Position numbers and translations under genes: made by a program. From Bacteroidetes bacterium GWE2_42_24 (GTDB taxonomy: Bacteria; Bacteroidota; Bacteroidia; Bacteroidales; TTA-H9), in contig MEOA01000001.1 in the NCBI GenBank assembly GCA_001768515.1, positions 310,001 to 374,000 of the forward strand: a DNA stretch of 64,000 nt, given 5' to 3'. The notes beneath the pieces are model-generated. The model worked only from the letters and a program-made list of their open reading frames with translations. It did not search any database and was not told the DNA's origin. Each line of letters starts with the position of its first letter. Within the stretch, counting starts at the first letter, position 1. This document shows, one piece after another, positions 47,349 to 56,543 of the stretch.

Positions 47349-48425
47349 CTATTGGTTCTTAATCAGCTTTCCATGATAAATGCCGTCTTCGGCTGCAACT
47401 TCAATCAGATAGGGTCCTGCATTTATACCATTTACATCAATGATTGCCTGACTTTCATTTGCAATTTCCTGATGAAGGACGACCTGACCATTTATAGTGA
47501 AAAAAGTGATCTGAAGTGTAGCCTGAACTTTAGGAACGGTGATTTCAACTGTATTGGTACAGGGATTGGGCGAAACATCAACCCTAAGCCGGGTACGGGT
47601 GGATACTGAAGAGGCGGGATCACCCCAGATTTTGTCTGCAAATTCAGGATGATCTATAAAAGGGTTCCTGTTGTTCTGATATGAATACACAGCATTATTG
47701 CGGTCGATCTCTTTCTGACTGACCGGATCATTCTGGTGCCATTCAATCAGCATATTCTGGGCCCATGTTTTAAGGTCAGCCCCATCTACCATGCCATTAC
47801 TCTGCCAACCCGCATCTTCACCATAATAGCGGGTCGACATATAAAAATAGGTGCGGGCCAGATCACCTTTGTAAGCATCAATAGGTTCAAAAACTTCTTC
47901 CGAGTTTCCTGGGTAGCTATTGTTGCCTAACTTGCTTCCGTTGAGTGAGGTCCATGAAGAAGAACCAACCTCACCGTAAGGATAATTGCTCCTTTTCCCA
48001 TTTACATAACCATCAGTCGGGTAAAGGTGAAAAAGATCGGAATACATGGGGCTGTTGTCGTTAAACCAGCTCTTGGGCCACGTATGCTCCCGGTTGTAAC
48101 AATCACCTTCACTGTTGTAGTTTCCGCACTGGTCACTTCCAAAGGTGTACTGGTATGGGGGGGTGCCTCCGGGAATATCGGAATACATATCCCAAACCGT
48201 ACCATTGCTCTTTTTGTCTGTGTCGTTAAATGCCGACCACAGTGCACTATAACTGATCGAATTATGATTCTTAATGATGTTGTGTAAAGCACTTCTAAGG
48301 GCTGTCCCGGTAAGCCCTTCTGTCCCGTTATAGTAGCCTGTTGGTTGCGCAACAGTAAGAGAAACGGTGATAATGGTAAATAACACGGAGGCCAATAGAC
48401 GGCTGAAGATACGTTTAGAGAACAT
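47349..48425 (-). CDS. Secreted endonuclease I with T9SS sorting domain
   Basis: A 358-residue secreted nuclease. A signal peptide (to about residue 26, ..TVAQ) is followed by an endonuclease I (EndA/Vvn-type) domain with the metal/catalytic motif CYNREHTWPKSW (His114) and DLFHLYPTDGYVNGKRSNYPYGEVG. The C-terminus (VSPNPCTNTVEITV .. GPYLIEVAAEDGIYHGKLIKNQ) is a T9SS type A sorting domain. It should degrade extracellular DNA or RNA for nutrients. It sits 2 bases after an MntP-like gene and 2 bases before queD. Confidence 0.92.
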   Translation of the reverse strand: MFSKRIFSRLLASVLFTIITVSLTVAQPTGYYNGTEGLTGTALRSALHNIIKNHNSISYSALWSAFNDTDKKSNGTVWDMYSDIPGGTPPYQYTFGSDQCGNYNSEGDCYNREHTWPKSWFNDNSPMYSDLFHLYPTDGYVNGKRSNYPYGEVGSSSWTSLNGSKLGNNSYPGNSEEVFEPIDAYKGDLARTYFYMSTRYYGEDAGWQSNGMVDGADLKTWAQNMLIEWHQNDPVSQKEIDRNNAVYSYQNNRNPFIDHPEFADKIWGDPASSVSTRTRLRVDVSPNPCTNTVEITVPKVQATLQITFFTINGQVVLHQEIANESQAIIDVNGINAGPYLIEVAAEDGIYHGKLIKNQ

Positions 48426-48427
48426 GT

Positions 48428-48961
48428 TTAAATAAGTATAAAATGTATAATACTAACAACAATAATAGCTATTCCACCAAACACAACCGGCCGGAAAAGG
48501 TTGCTCAGGGGAAGTTTGCCTGTTGCCAACTTCTTGCTGGCAGTTTGCATGGCAATTGACATCATACCCAGAACGATGGCAGATGCCCAGAAAGGCTGAC
48601 CTGAGATACCCAGAGCAATACCCGACAGAAAAGAATTGACAGATGATGCAAGCATCAATGAGGTTCCGGCTGAAAAATTGAAGTTGGTATCGGACGGAAG
48701 GGTTGTCGTTCCCTGCCAGACCATTTTGACACCGACAAACATGAAGATGGAGAAATTGAGAAACAAAAAATTGTCGGGTGTAATGAAACCTATCAACCAG
48801 CCAATGACACCACCACACCACATAGCAACGGTTCTCCACATCGCTTCGCGTAATCTGTATCCTGAAGGGTATTTCCCTTCAGGAAAAAGAAATGAACTTC
48901 GCAGAAGGTCAAGCGAAAGGGATACACAAACGAGGCAAAGAAACAAATAGTTCAAGTTCAA
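48428..48961 (-). CDS. MntP-like membrane protein (divergent)
   Basis: About 177 residues with six hydrophobic segments in two halves, resembling the MntP/DUF204 manganese exporter fold (SLDLLRSSFLFPEG, WCGGVIGWLIGFI, LMLASSVNSFLSGIALG, SAIVLGMMSIAMQTASKKLATG). The first-half Asp of the family is visible (SLDLL); in the second half the usual Asp is replaced by Asn (SVNSF), so metal transport is uncertain. The start is set at TTG 48961, since a TACTTTTG element at 48975-48982 would place the transcript start just upstream; a longer version from ATG 49117 would cover the promoter. It is first in a transcript with the endonuclease and queD. Confidence 0.6.
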   Translation of the reverse strand: MNLNYLFLCLVCVSLSLDLLRSSFLFPEGKYPSGYRLREAMWRTVAMWCGGVIGWLIGFITPDNFLFLNFSIFMFVGVKMVWQGTTTLPSDTNFNFSAGTSLMLASSVNSFLSGIALGISGQPFWASAIVLGMMSIAMQTASKKLATGKLPLSNLFRPVVFGGIAIIVVSIIHFILI

Positions 48962-48974
48962 TTTTTTGGGTTTG

Positions 48975-48982
48975 CAAAAGTA
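48975..48982 (-). promoter_or_regulatory. -7 element for the MntP-like/endonuclease/queD operon
   Basis: CAAAAGTA on the plus strand reads TACTTTTG on the minus strand, matching TAnnTTTG. It argues for a near-leaderless start at TTG 48961. Confidence 0.5.
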
Positions 48983-49325
48983 CAAATATTCTGTTTGGAG
49001 TATTTGCCCTGATGATAATCCTTTTGAATTGACAGGCACAGGATGACTGAATGTGCATAAGAAAGGATTCTTTGGTACTGTGATATACACGCCGGTCCCT
49101 TTTGCAGGAAAGCCCATAAACTGTTGAAATATGGTGTTCTGATCGTTCCTGTAGTTAATGTTTTGTTAAACTGATCAAGGCTCCAAAATTAATACCAATA
49201 AGCATGGGGGTTGTAATTCAGAATGTTAAGAAAATTATAGTTGATAATTATTAGTTTTGGCTTGCCAGGGAAGTTAATTTTTTGGCTCTAAAACCAAAAG
49301 TGTCTGTTATTCATTGAAATCGTCT

Positions 49326-49333
49326 TATCTTTG
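49326..49333 (+). promoter_or_regulatory. -7 element for rluB
   Basis: TATCTTTG matches TAnnTTTG, 25 bases before ATG 49359, supporting that start over the TTG at 49314. Confidence 0.6.
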
Positions 49334-49358
49334 CAGCGTTATTTGTTTTAACATTTTT

Positions 49359-50771
49359 ATGGACAACTACGAAAACCCAGGGTCGTCAGAGCAATCGGGA
49401 GGATTGCCGGGCCAAGAAAACTCCGACAACGGAGATGACAAAAAGCGCAAACCTCGAAAGAGGATACCTCTAAAGCCTGAACTACAGCGAACCGCCTATG
49501 ATGATCGATCTGCTAAACCGCGTACAACTGAACGCAGGTCAGATGATGATAATGCCAGATATTCGCGTTCGGATGAGTTTGGACCATCAGTTTATGAGCC
49601 AAGAAGGCCTTCATTACCTGAACGGAATCAAAACGATTACAGCGATCGTTATAATACTGATCGACCTTATACACCACGCCCATCAGGCGGTGATCGTTCC
49701 TATGGCGATCGTCAGCAGGGCAATCGCCCCCACAGCGACCGTCAACAGGGTGATCGCCCCTATGGCGATCGTAAGCAGGGTGATCGTCCCTATGGCGATC
49801 GTAAGCAGGGTGATCGTCCCTATGGCGACCGTCGCACTTCAGACCCCCGTCAATCCGGGCAGGGAGGAGCTTACCGCAGAGATGACGGACATCAGGGTGG
49901 ATCACGACCCGGAGGCTCTCGCTCTAACTATGGTGGAAAACCAAATTTGGTAAAGAGAGGTTCCCAACCATTTAATCCCGCCAAAAAACAGCTTAGACCC
50001 CGCTCGTTTCAGGATGATGACAGACGTCGTACCGAAGCCGGATTCGCTCCTCAGATTGAGGGAGAGATTCGTCTTAATAAGTACATTTCCTATGCAGGAA
50101 TCTGCTCACGTCGTGAAGCCGATAAGCTTATTGAAGCCGGAGCTGTGAAGATTAACGGTGTGATCGTTACAACTCTGGGCAGTCGGGTTCAACCAGGCGA
50201 TCGCGTTCAGTATGGTGACGAAACATTGGCCTTTGAAAAGAAATTCTACGTTTTACTTAACAAACCCAAAGGCTATATTACTACCACCGAAGATCCCGGG
50301 CAGAGAAAAACGGTGATGCATCTTGTCGAATCAGCCTGCCGCGAACGTATCTACCCTGTAGGACGTCTTGACCGTAACACTACTGGTCTCTTACTCTTCA
50401 CCAACGATGGGCTGATGGCCAAGAAACTGATGCACCCATCAGGAACCATCCGTAAACTCTATCATGTGGTACTCGACAAACCGCTCACCCATGCCGACAT
50501 TGATACTATTGCCGATGGGGTGAAATTTGACGATGAAAACGAAATGGTTGAAATCGACGATATCGCCTATGCCGCTGAAGATAAGCACGAAATTGGCATT
50601 GCCATCCACTCTGGTCAGAATAGGGTAGTTCGCCGTATCTTTGAAAAATTCGGTTACAAAGTGGTTAAACTTGACCGGGTTATGTACGCCGGTCTTACCA
50701 AGAAGACCCTTGGCCGGGGTCGCTGGCGTTACCTCACCGAACAGGAAGTCAGCTTCCTGAGGATGCTCTAA
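49359..50771 (+). CDS. rluB: 23S rRNA pseudouridine synthase RluB-like with disordered N-terminal repeats
   Basis: A 470-residue enzyme that isomerises a uridine in rRNA. Residues 1-230 are low-complexity and rich in Arg, Gly, Asp and Gln, with four in-frame 10-residue repeats (RQQGDRPYGD type). An S4 RNA-binding domain lies at about 237-285 (IRLNKYISYAGICSRREADKLIEAG). The catalytic domain has PVGRLDRNTTGLLLFTNDG with catalytic Asp338 and ends in GQNRVVRRIFEKFGYKV. E. coli RluB lacks so long an N-terminus, though Bacteroidota homologues often have one. It is monocistronic, with promoter at 49326 and terminator at 50794. Confidence 0.92.
   Translation: MDNYENPGSSEQSGGLPGQENSDNGDDKKRKPRKRIPLKPELQRTAYDDRSAKPRTTERRSDDDNARYSRSDEFGPSVYEPRRPSLPERNQNDYSDRYNTDRPYTPRPSGGDRSYGDRQQGNRPHSDRQQGDRPYGDRKQGDRPYGDRKQGDRPYGDRRTSDPRQSGQGGAYRRDDGHQGGSRPGGSRSNYGGKPNLVKRGSQPFNPAKKQLRPRSFQDDDRRRTEAGFAPQIEGEIRLNKYISYAGICSRREADKLIEAGAVKINGVIVTTLGSRVQPGDRVQYGDETLAFEKKFYVLLNKPKGYITTTEDPGQRKTVMHLVESACRERIYPVGRLDRNTTGLLLFTNDGLMAKKLMHPSGTIRKLYHVVLDKPLTHADIDTIADGVKFDDENEMVEIDDIAYAAEDKHEIGIAIHSGQNRVVRRIFEKFGYKVVKLDRVMYAGLTKKTLGRGRWRYLTEQEVSFLRML
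49710..49829 (+). repeat. Four 30-bp tandem repeats inside rluB
   Basis: Units at 49710-49739, 49740-49769, 49770-49799 and 49800-49829 encode RQQGNRPHSD, RQQGDRPYGD, RKQGDRPYGD and RKQGDRPYGD. Reading frame is preserved; the last two units differ by a single base, so copy number may vary between strains. Confidence 0.9.
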
Positions 50772-50793
50772 CTTTTTTAAGACCTGATAATAT

Positions 50794-50830
50794 TACCCCG
50801 TTGCACTAACCAGCAACGGGGTATTTTTTT
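50794..50830 (+). terminator. Terminator after rluB
   Basis: An 11-bp perfect stem (TACCCCGTTGC / GCAACGGGGTA) with an 8-nt loop is followed by seven T. Confidence 0.92.
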
Positions 50831-51841
50831 CGCCCTTCCCGAAACCTCTTTTAACTTTTAACAAGGGCTTTTACGTTATCCTCCGATCCCAAAACCATTG
50901 TGACGATAACCATCGTGACGATAGCTATCCGGGCCAAATCACTAAAATGACTTTAGCCTTTGGGCTTGGCCTGCTAAGCTTCTACACTGGTTACATTACC
51001 TCTGTCCAAATATTCAGCTTAACGATTCGACATTTTTTTTCATCCATCCCCGAATTTTATACGGGTTTGGTATGATATTAGGATAACATGATAGAGTATT
51101 AAAAAAACTTATACCGCATTTCAACCAAAAATCAAGCAAAGATCAACCTTAACCGTACGCTTCATCTACGCTTCATCTACGCTTCATCTACGCTTCATCT
51201 ACGGTCCTTCTTAAAAAATGACACATTTTATCAACCGCATAAAAGCTGGAATGCACTACATCCGGCTGATGCGATACGCTCTGATTTTGAATGGGATTTG
51301 AAAGTCTGGATTGATACAATTATTGTGACTTGTGTTCTGTGTTGCATGAATTCTATTAACAGTTTCATGTTCCCGAATCATTTATCCAAAAGTAATCGCC
51401 CGGAGGCCTGGGTGTGCCCTTAATGTACCACTTCGACCATAAGATGAAAACACAAAGTCATGGTTTTGGATGCTTTACCACAGTTTGCTAAGAGTTTTGG
51501 CTCATGATTAAACTCAGCAGGGTTTTGGAATTGCCATGTCAGGTTGAAGCCCTGCAAAAACCCGGAAAGCTTCCGTTGGTTATATTTTATTAGCTGATAA
51601 GTAGTCCTTTATAGATATATGTCTTAAAATATTACAGATGAGGGCAGCGTAAACTGTCATAAAACACAACAATAGTACTTTGTGTTAAAAGAACATCTAA
51701 ATTTTATACTCAATCTAAACGATTTTCTAAACAAGTCATAACCAACTGATTAACAATTGTTAACATTTAATTAAAAGGGTTTATGATGTTGTATTACAAT
51801 TGAAAACCAACAAAATAATTTCTTACTTGAGAAAATGAAAG
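50831..51841. other. Intergenic region without a recognised gene
   Basis: About 1 kb. It holds a 15-bp imperfect direct repeat (CCATTGTGACGATAA and CCATCGTGACGATAG, 50895-50924) and the 11-bp tandem repeat at 51157-51200. No gene-like frame, RNA or promoter was seen until 51842. Confidence 0.5.
51157..51200. repeat. Four perfect 11-bp tandem repeats
   Basis: ACGCTTCATCT occurs four times end to end (51157-51167, 51168-51178, 51179-51189, 51190-51200) in a non-coding region. There are no spacers, so it is not a CRISPR array; a slippage-prone microsatellite is the simplest view. Confidence 0.9.
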
Positions 51842-51849
51842 TACCTTTG
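51842..51849 (+). promoter_or_regulatory. -7 element for the methylmalonyl-CoA operon
   Basis: TACCTTTG matches TAnnTTTG, 29 bases before ATG 51879. Confidence 0.65.
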
Positions 51850-51878
51850 CCGAAAAATTCACCCTAATTTATAAGTTT

Positions 51879-52289
51879 ATGAATATCACACACATCGAGC
51901 ATATAGGTATTGCTGTCAGCGATCTGACAGAAGCTATTGCTTATTACGAGGGCGTTTTGGGTCTGAAATGCTATAATATTGAAGAAGTAGCAGATCAGAA
52001 GGTGAAGACAGCTTTCTTTATGGTGGGGCAAACAAAGATAGAACTTCTCGAATCGACCGATCCGGAAGGGCCAATTGGTACATTCATTGAAAAGAAAGGT
52101 CCCGGGATTCACCACATGGCATTTGCTGTAAAAGGGATTGAAGGTGCGCTGGCCGAAGCAGCCGATAAAGGAGTCAGGCTTATTGACAAGACCCCCCGAA
52201 AAGGCGCCGAAGGATTGCACATTGCCTTTTTACACCCCAAATCGACAATGAGTGTTTTAACGGAACTTTGTGAGGACAAATCAAAATAA
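51879..52289 (+). CDS. mce: Methylmalonyl-CoA epimerase
   Basis: A 136-residue glyoxalase-fold metalloenzyme that interconverts (R)- and (S)-methylmalonyl-CoA. THIEHIGIAVSDLTEAIAYYEGVLGL opens the fold; probable metal ligands are His8, the His in GIHHMAF, and Glu in VLTELCE. It heads a five-gene operon (12 bases to mmdA) for the sodium-pumping methylmalonyl-CoA decarboxylase, which fits propionate metabolism. Confidence 0.93.
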   Translation: MNITHIEHIGIAVSDLTEAIAYYEGVLGLKCYNIEEVADQKVKTAFFMVGQTKIELLESTDPEGPIGTFIEKKGPGIHHMAFAVKGIEGALAEAADKGVRLIDKTPRKGAEGLHIAFLHPKSTMSVLTELCEDKSK

Positions 52290-52301
52290 ATCATAAGTAT
52301 C

Positions 52302-53861
52302 ATGGCATTCGAAGATAAAATTAAGGAATTGCTCGACAAGCGCGAGCTGGCACAACTGGGTGGTGGTCAAAAGCGTATCGACGCCCAGCATGGCAAGAAC
52401 AAGCTAACCGCACGTGAACGGATTGCTTTGCTGCTCGATGAAGGCAGCTTTGAAGAGTACGATATGTTTGTTACACATCGTTGCACCGATTTTGGTCTTG
52501 AGAAACAGGAATACCTTAGTGATGGTGTCGTTACCGGACATGGAACCATCGACGGACGGGTAGTCTATGTATTCTCTCAGGATTTTACTGTTTTCGGAGG
52601 TTCATTATCTGAGTCTTTTGCCAAGAAGATCTGCAAGGTAATGGATCAGGCAATGAAAGTCGGAGCTCCCCTTATTGGAATCAACGACAGCGGAGGTGCA
52701 CGAATTCAGGAAGGTGTTCAATCACTTGCCGGTTATGCTGAAATTTTTGAGCGTAACATTCTTGCCTCTGGTGTTATTCCTCAGATTTCTGCCATCTTTG
52801 GTCCTTGTGCAGGTGGTGCTGTATACAGCCCGGCCCTTACCGACTTCATCATCATGAGCAAAGACACAAGCTACATGTTTGTGACTGGTCCAAAAGTTGT
52901 GAAAACGGTTACCGGAGAGATAGTAACTGATGAAGAGCTGGGTGGTGCAGTAGTTCATGGTTCCAAGTCTGGTGTTTCGCATATGATTGCTGATGATGAG
53001 CAGGAAGGGATCATGTTGATTCGAAAACTGATGAGTTACCTTCCTCAGAACAATCTTGAAGAAGCTCCTATCGTAGCTTGCGATGATCCCATCGACCGCC
53101 TCGAAGATCAGTTGAATTACTTTATACCTGATAATCCGAATAAGCCATACGACGTTAAAGACATCATCCATGCTATTGTTGATAATGGTGAATTTCTTGA
53201 AATCCATCGCCATTACGCGCCCAACATCAATGTCGGCTTCGCACGTTTCAACGGTATGTCGGTTGGTATCGTGGCTAACCAGCCAAGTTATCTGGCAGGT
53301 GTACTCGACATTAACGCCTCGCGAAAAGCCGCCCGTTTTGTTCGTTTCTGCGATGCGTTTAACATCCCGCTTCTCACATTGGTTGATGTTCCCGGCTTCC
53401 TTCCCGGCACAGCTCAGGAATACGGTGGCATAATTATACATGGCGCCAAGCTACTGTTCGCCTATGGTGAAGCCACGGTGCCTAAAGTGACCATTATTCT
53501 TCGCAAAGCCTATGGTGGAGCCTACGATGTGATGAGTTCAAAACATCTGCGTGGTGATATCAATTATGCATGGCCAACTGCCGAAATTGCCGTGATGGGA
53601 CCCAAAGGAGCCATTGAAATTCTTCACAGTAAGAGACTCAGTGAAATCACCGATCCGAAGGAAAGAGAAGAATATGTTCTCAAAGCCGAGGCCGAATACA
53701 AAGAAAAATTTGCTAATCCATACAATGCAGCCAGATATGGTTTTATTGATGATGTGATTGAACCACGTAACACGCGCTTCCGTGTGATCAGAGCCTTACA
53801 GGCTCTGGCTACCAAGAAAGAAGTGAATCCTCCCAAGAAACATAGTAATATTCCGCTTTAA
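52302..53861 (+). CDS. mmdA: Methylmalonyl-CoA decarboxylase alpha subunit (carboxyltransferase)
   Basis: A 519-residue acyl-CoA carboxyltransferase with the crotonase-like N and C lobes. [39 protein letters not shown] and [15 protein letters not shown] bind CoA and biotin; [24 protein letters not shown] is the second oxyanion region. It transfers the carboxyl from methylmalonyl-CoA to biotin on the MmdC subunit. Propionyl-CoA carboxylase beta subunits look similar, but the OadG-like gamma and MmdB-like beta genes next to it indicate the decarboxylase. Confidence 0.93.
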   Translation: MAFEDKIKELLDKRELAQLGGGQKRIDAQHGKNKLTARERIALLLDEGSFEEYDMFVTHRCTDFGLEKQEYLSDGVVTGHGTIDGRVVYVFSQDFTVFGGSLSESFAKKICKVMDQAMKVGAPLIGINDSGGARIQEGVQSLAGYAEIFERNILASGVIPQISAIFGPCAGGAVYSPALTDFIIMSKDTSYMFVTGPKVVKTVTGEIVTDEELGGAVVHGSKSGVSHMIADDEQEGIMLIRKLMSYLPQNNLEEAPIVACDDPIDRLEDQLNYFIPDNPNKPYDVKDIIHAIVDNGEFLEIHRHYAPNINVGFARFNGMSVGIVANQPSYLAGVLDINASRKAARFVRFCDAFNIPLLTLVDVPGFLPGTAQEYGGIIIHGAKLLFAYGEATVPKVTIILRKAYGGAYDVMSSKHLRGDINYAWPTAEIAVMGPKGAIEILHSKRLSEITDPKEREEYVLKAEAEYKEKFANPYNAARYGFIDDVIEPRNTRFRVIRALQALATKKEVNPPKKHSNIPL

Positions 53862-53872
53862 ACAATTTACCT

Positions 53873-54769
53873 ATGCTTTTTAAAGGAAAATTAAGTATAC
53901 AGTTATTGCTTTTCGGCGTTTTATTCTGCCTTACAACAACTGTCAAAGCTCAAAGCACGATGGATCTTCGCATCAACGAAGTCCTCGTCATGAATCAGGC
54001 GAATTACATTGATGATTTTGGACAGCACAGTCCATGGATTGAGTTTTTCAATTCAGCCTATAATACAGTGGATATGGGTGGTTTATACCTGACCAACGAT
54101 TTGGAAAAACCTACAATGTATCAGATCGCTAAGGGTGATCCCACCACCAAAATTGCTCCTCAGAATTATCTTGTTTTCTGGGGCGACGATCATTCGACAC
54201 GAGGAATCAGGCATCTTAATTTTGATCTCAGTAGTTCAAAGTTGGTGGCGTTGTTTGATGCCAATGGCCGTACCCTGATTGATGTTGTAAAACTGGATCA
54301 GACGCACCGAACCGATACGACCTATGGCCGGATCACTGACGGAGGATCAGAATGGGGCTTTCTTGATAAGTCGACCCCGGGAGCCAATAACAACACCAAA
54401 ACAGTCATTACATCTGCCGAAAAGTTTGGAATGGTTGATCCTTCCGGCCTAGGGATGGCTGTTATTGCCATGTCGGTCGTATTCTCAGCACTCGCGTTGC
54501 TCTATGTTTTCTTTAAAAATGTGGCTAAGCTCTATACGATTGATTATCGCAGGTTATCTGCACGCAAACAGGTGGTAGCTTCAGAAAAGCCGGCAGACGG
54601 TTCGGGTGAGCATACGGGTGAAGTAAATGCAGCCATAGCCATGGCTCTTCACCTGTATAGAAATCAGCTTCATGATCATGAAAACACCGTGCTGACCATC
54701 CGTAAAGTATCTCGTACATACTCACCATGGAGTTCTAAAATTTATGGTGTGCTCAATAATTCAAGGTAA
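53873..54769 (+). CDS. Lamin-tail domain fused to OadG-like gamma subunit
   Basis: A 298-residue protein. A signal peptide (to about residue 26) is followed by a lamin tail domain (LRINEVLVMNQANYIDDFGQHSPWIEFFN ... STPGANNNT, about 30-180), one transmembrane helix (about 192-214, GMAVIAMSVVFSALALLYVFF) and a charged cytoplasmic tail to residue 298. The helix and tail match OadG-type gamma subunits of Na+-translocating decarboxylases, which usually are only about 80-130 residues. The gene lies between mmdA and the biotin carrier gene (12 and 45 base gaps), where the small gamma/delta subunit is expected. The role of the extracytoplasmic domain is unknown. Confidence 0.85.
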   Translation: MLFKGKLSIQLLLFGVLFCLTTTVKAQSTMDLRINEVLVMNQANYIDDFGQHSPWIEFFNSAYNTVDMGGLYLTNDLEKPTMYQIAKGDPTTKIAPQNYLVFWGDDHSTRGIRHLNFDLSSSKLVALFDANGRTLIDVVKLDQTHRTDTTYGRITDGGSEWGFLDKSTPGANNNTKTVITSAEKFGMVDPSGLGMAVIAMSVVFSALALLYVFFKNVAKLYTIDYRRLSARKQVVASEKPADGSGEHTGEVNAAIAMALHLYRNQLHDHENTVLTIRKVSRTYSPWSSKIYGVLNNSR

Positions 54770-54814
54770 AAATCAGACAGTTTCCTCAGAAAATCAGTAT
54801 TAAACGAATATACA

Positions 54815-55255
54815 ATGAAGAATTTCAAATTCACCATAAATGGTAATCAGTATGAGGTAAATATCCTCAATATTGAAGAAAATATCGCTGAACTGGAGGT
54901 GAATGGAACAACTTATCAGGTAGAGGTTGACAAGTCAATTCAGACAACAAAAACCCCAAAACTGGTTCGTTCTATCTCTGTTCCCAGTAATGACCTGCAC
55001 CCCTCATCGGCCCGGACCAGTAGTCCTGATAGTCCCAAAGGCGGAGGCAACATTAAAGCTCCACTACCGGGTGTAGTACTCGAACTCTATGTGAAAGAAG
55101 GGGATACCGTGAAGATCGGTCAACGGCTGATGATGTTGGAAGCCATGAAAATGGAAAACAATATCGATGCCGACAAACCAGGTACCATTATTTCAATTAA
55201 GAAACATAAAGGTGATTCAGTCATGGAAGGCGATGTACTGATCACGATTGGATAA
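54815..55255 (+). CDS. mmdC: Biotin carboxyl carrier subunit of methylmalonyl-CoA decarboxylase
   Basis: A 146-residue biotinyl protein. The N-terminal part folds as a small beta domain (MKNFKFTINGNQYEVNILNI), a Pro/Ser-rich linker follows, and the C-terminal biotinyl domain carries the motif EAMKMENNI with the biotinylated Lys112. It shuttles the carboxyl group from MmdA to MmdB. It starts 45 bases after the lamin-tail/gamma gene and ends 18 bases before mmdB. Confidence 0.93.
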   Translation: MKNFKFTINGNQYEVNILNIEENIAELEVNGTTYQVEVDKSIQTTKTPKLVRSISVPSNDLHPSSARTSSPDSPKGGGNIKAPLPGVVLELYVKEGDTVKIGQRLMMLEAMKMENNIDADKPGTIISIKKHKGDSVMEGDVLITIG

Positions 55256-55273
55256 GATAGACGGGACCCAACT

Positions 55274-56434
55274 ATGGAACAACAAAGTTTTCTCGGTTTT
55301 ATCACCGATCACCTGGGGCAGTTTCTTGGATATACTGCCTTTGCCAACATGACGGTTGGACACCTGATCATGATCGCCATCGGTCTGATCTTTATTTACC
55401 TGGCCATCGCCAAGGAATATGAACCAATGTTGCTCGTACCAATTGGTTTTGGTATTCTGGTAGGTAACATTGCCTTTTTTCCCGGCCTCAAGGTTGGGAT
55501 TTATGAAAGCGGAAGTGTGCTTAACTACCTCTATTTTGGCGTATTGCAAGGAGTTTATCCGCCACTTATCTTTCTGGGCATTGGGGCCATGACTGATTTC
55601 TCAGCCCTGATCTCAAATCCCAAACTCATCCTCATTGGGGCAGCCGCTCAGTTGGGTATCTTCGGGGCTTATGCTCTGGCCCTGGCTCTTGGCTTCTCTC
55701 CTTCTGAAGCCGGTGCCATTGGTATAATTGGTGGTGCAGATGGACCTACTGCAATATTTCTTTCCTCCAAATTGGCACCAGACCTGATGGGTGCTATTGC
55801 AATCTCTGCATATTCGTACATGGCTTTGGTTCCGGTAATCCAGCCACCTATTATGCGGCTGCTCACCAGCAAGAGAGAGCGTCTTATCCGTATGAGGCCC
55901 CCCAGAGCCGTATCGAAAAGAGAAAAGGCAATATTCCCGATCGCCGGACTGCTGCTTACATGCTTTATCGTACCAACAGGTTTGCCGTTGCTGGGTATGT
56001 TATTCTTTGGCAATCTGCTGAAAGAAAGTGGCGTCACCAAACGTTTGGCCGATACAGCAAAAGGGCCTTTAATCGATATCGTAACCATCCTGATAGGTTT
56101 GACTGTAGGGGCCTCTACGCAGGCAACTACGTTTCTGACAGCCAAATCAGTGGGTATCTTCGCACTTGGGGCCGCATCATTCGTCGTGGCCACCTTTGGT
56201 GGCGTTATGTTCGTCAAAGCTATAAACCTTTTCCTGAAAGAGGGAAACAAAATCAATCCTTTGATTGGAAATGCCGGCGTTTCGGCTGTGCCTGACAGCG
56301 CCCGCGTTTCTCAGGTTGTTGGGCTTGAATATGACAAAACCAATCACTTGCTGATGCACGCCATGGGACCCAATGTGGCCGGAGTTATCGGCAGTGCGGT
56401 TGCCGCAGGTATCTTGCTCAGTTTCCTCTATTAG
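55274..56434 (+). CDS. mmdB: Na+-translocating decarboxylase beta subunit
   Basis: A 386-residue inner-membrane protein with about 9-11 hydrophobic segments. It decarboxylates carboxybiotin and exports Na+. The conserved region IIGGADGPTAIFLSSKLAP holds the essential Asp; YPPLIFLGIGAMTDFSALISNPK and ILIGLTVGASTQATTFL are also family motifs. With mmdA, mmdC and the gamma subunit it forms a complete pump. A terminator follows at 56460. Confidence 0.93.
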   Translation: MEQQSFLGFITDHLGQFLGYTAFANMTVGHLIMIAIGLIFIYLAIAKEYEPMLLVPIGFGILVGNIAFFPGLKVGIYESGSVLNYLYFGVLQGVYPPLIFLGIGAMTDFSALISNPKLILIGAAAQLGIFGAYALALALGFSPSEAGAIGIIGGADGPTAIFLSSKLAPDLMGAIAISAYSYMALVPVIQPPIMRLLTSKRERLIRMRPPRAVSKREKAIFPIAGLLLTCFIVPTGLPLLGMLFFGNLLKESGVTKRLADTAKGPLIDIVTILIGLTVGASTQATTFLTAKSVGIFALGAASFVVATFGGVMFVKAINLFLKEGNKINPLIGNAGVSAVPDSARVSQVVGLEYDKTNHLLMHAMGPNVAGVIGSAVAAGILLSFLY

Positions 56435-56459
56435 GCAGTTTACTTCTTCTAAATATGAT

Positions 56460-56493
56460 AAAGCCGGTTAGTTTCACGCTACCGGCTTTTTCT
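56460..56493 (+). terminator. Terminator after mmdB
   Basis: A 9-bp perfect stem (AAAGCCGGT / ACCGGCTTT) with a 12-nt loop is followed by a T-rich tail. Confidence 0.8.
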
Positions 56494-56515
56494 TTTTGTT
56501 TCAACCCTTTTCGGT

Positions 56516-56523
56516 TATCTTTG
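56516..56523 (+). promoter_or_regulatory. -7 element for udk
   Basis: TATCTTTG matches TAnnTTTG, 20 bases before ATG 56544. It supports that start over the TTG at 56496. Confidence 0.6.
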
Positions 56524-56543
56524 CTGGTGTAAATATATCTGTT

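Noticed and set aside
49710-49829. CRISPR-like array of 30-bp repeats
   Set aside because: Units abut with no spacers and translate in frame as part of rluB, so they are coding tandem repeats.
51157-51200. Short CRISPR or iteron array
   Set aside because: The 11-bp units have no spacers and no initiator gene is near; simple slippage is a better explanation.
52722-53441. Long minus-strand frame (239 codons) opposite mmdA
   Set aside because: It lies fully antisense to a well-conserved gene and has no family-like features.
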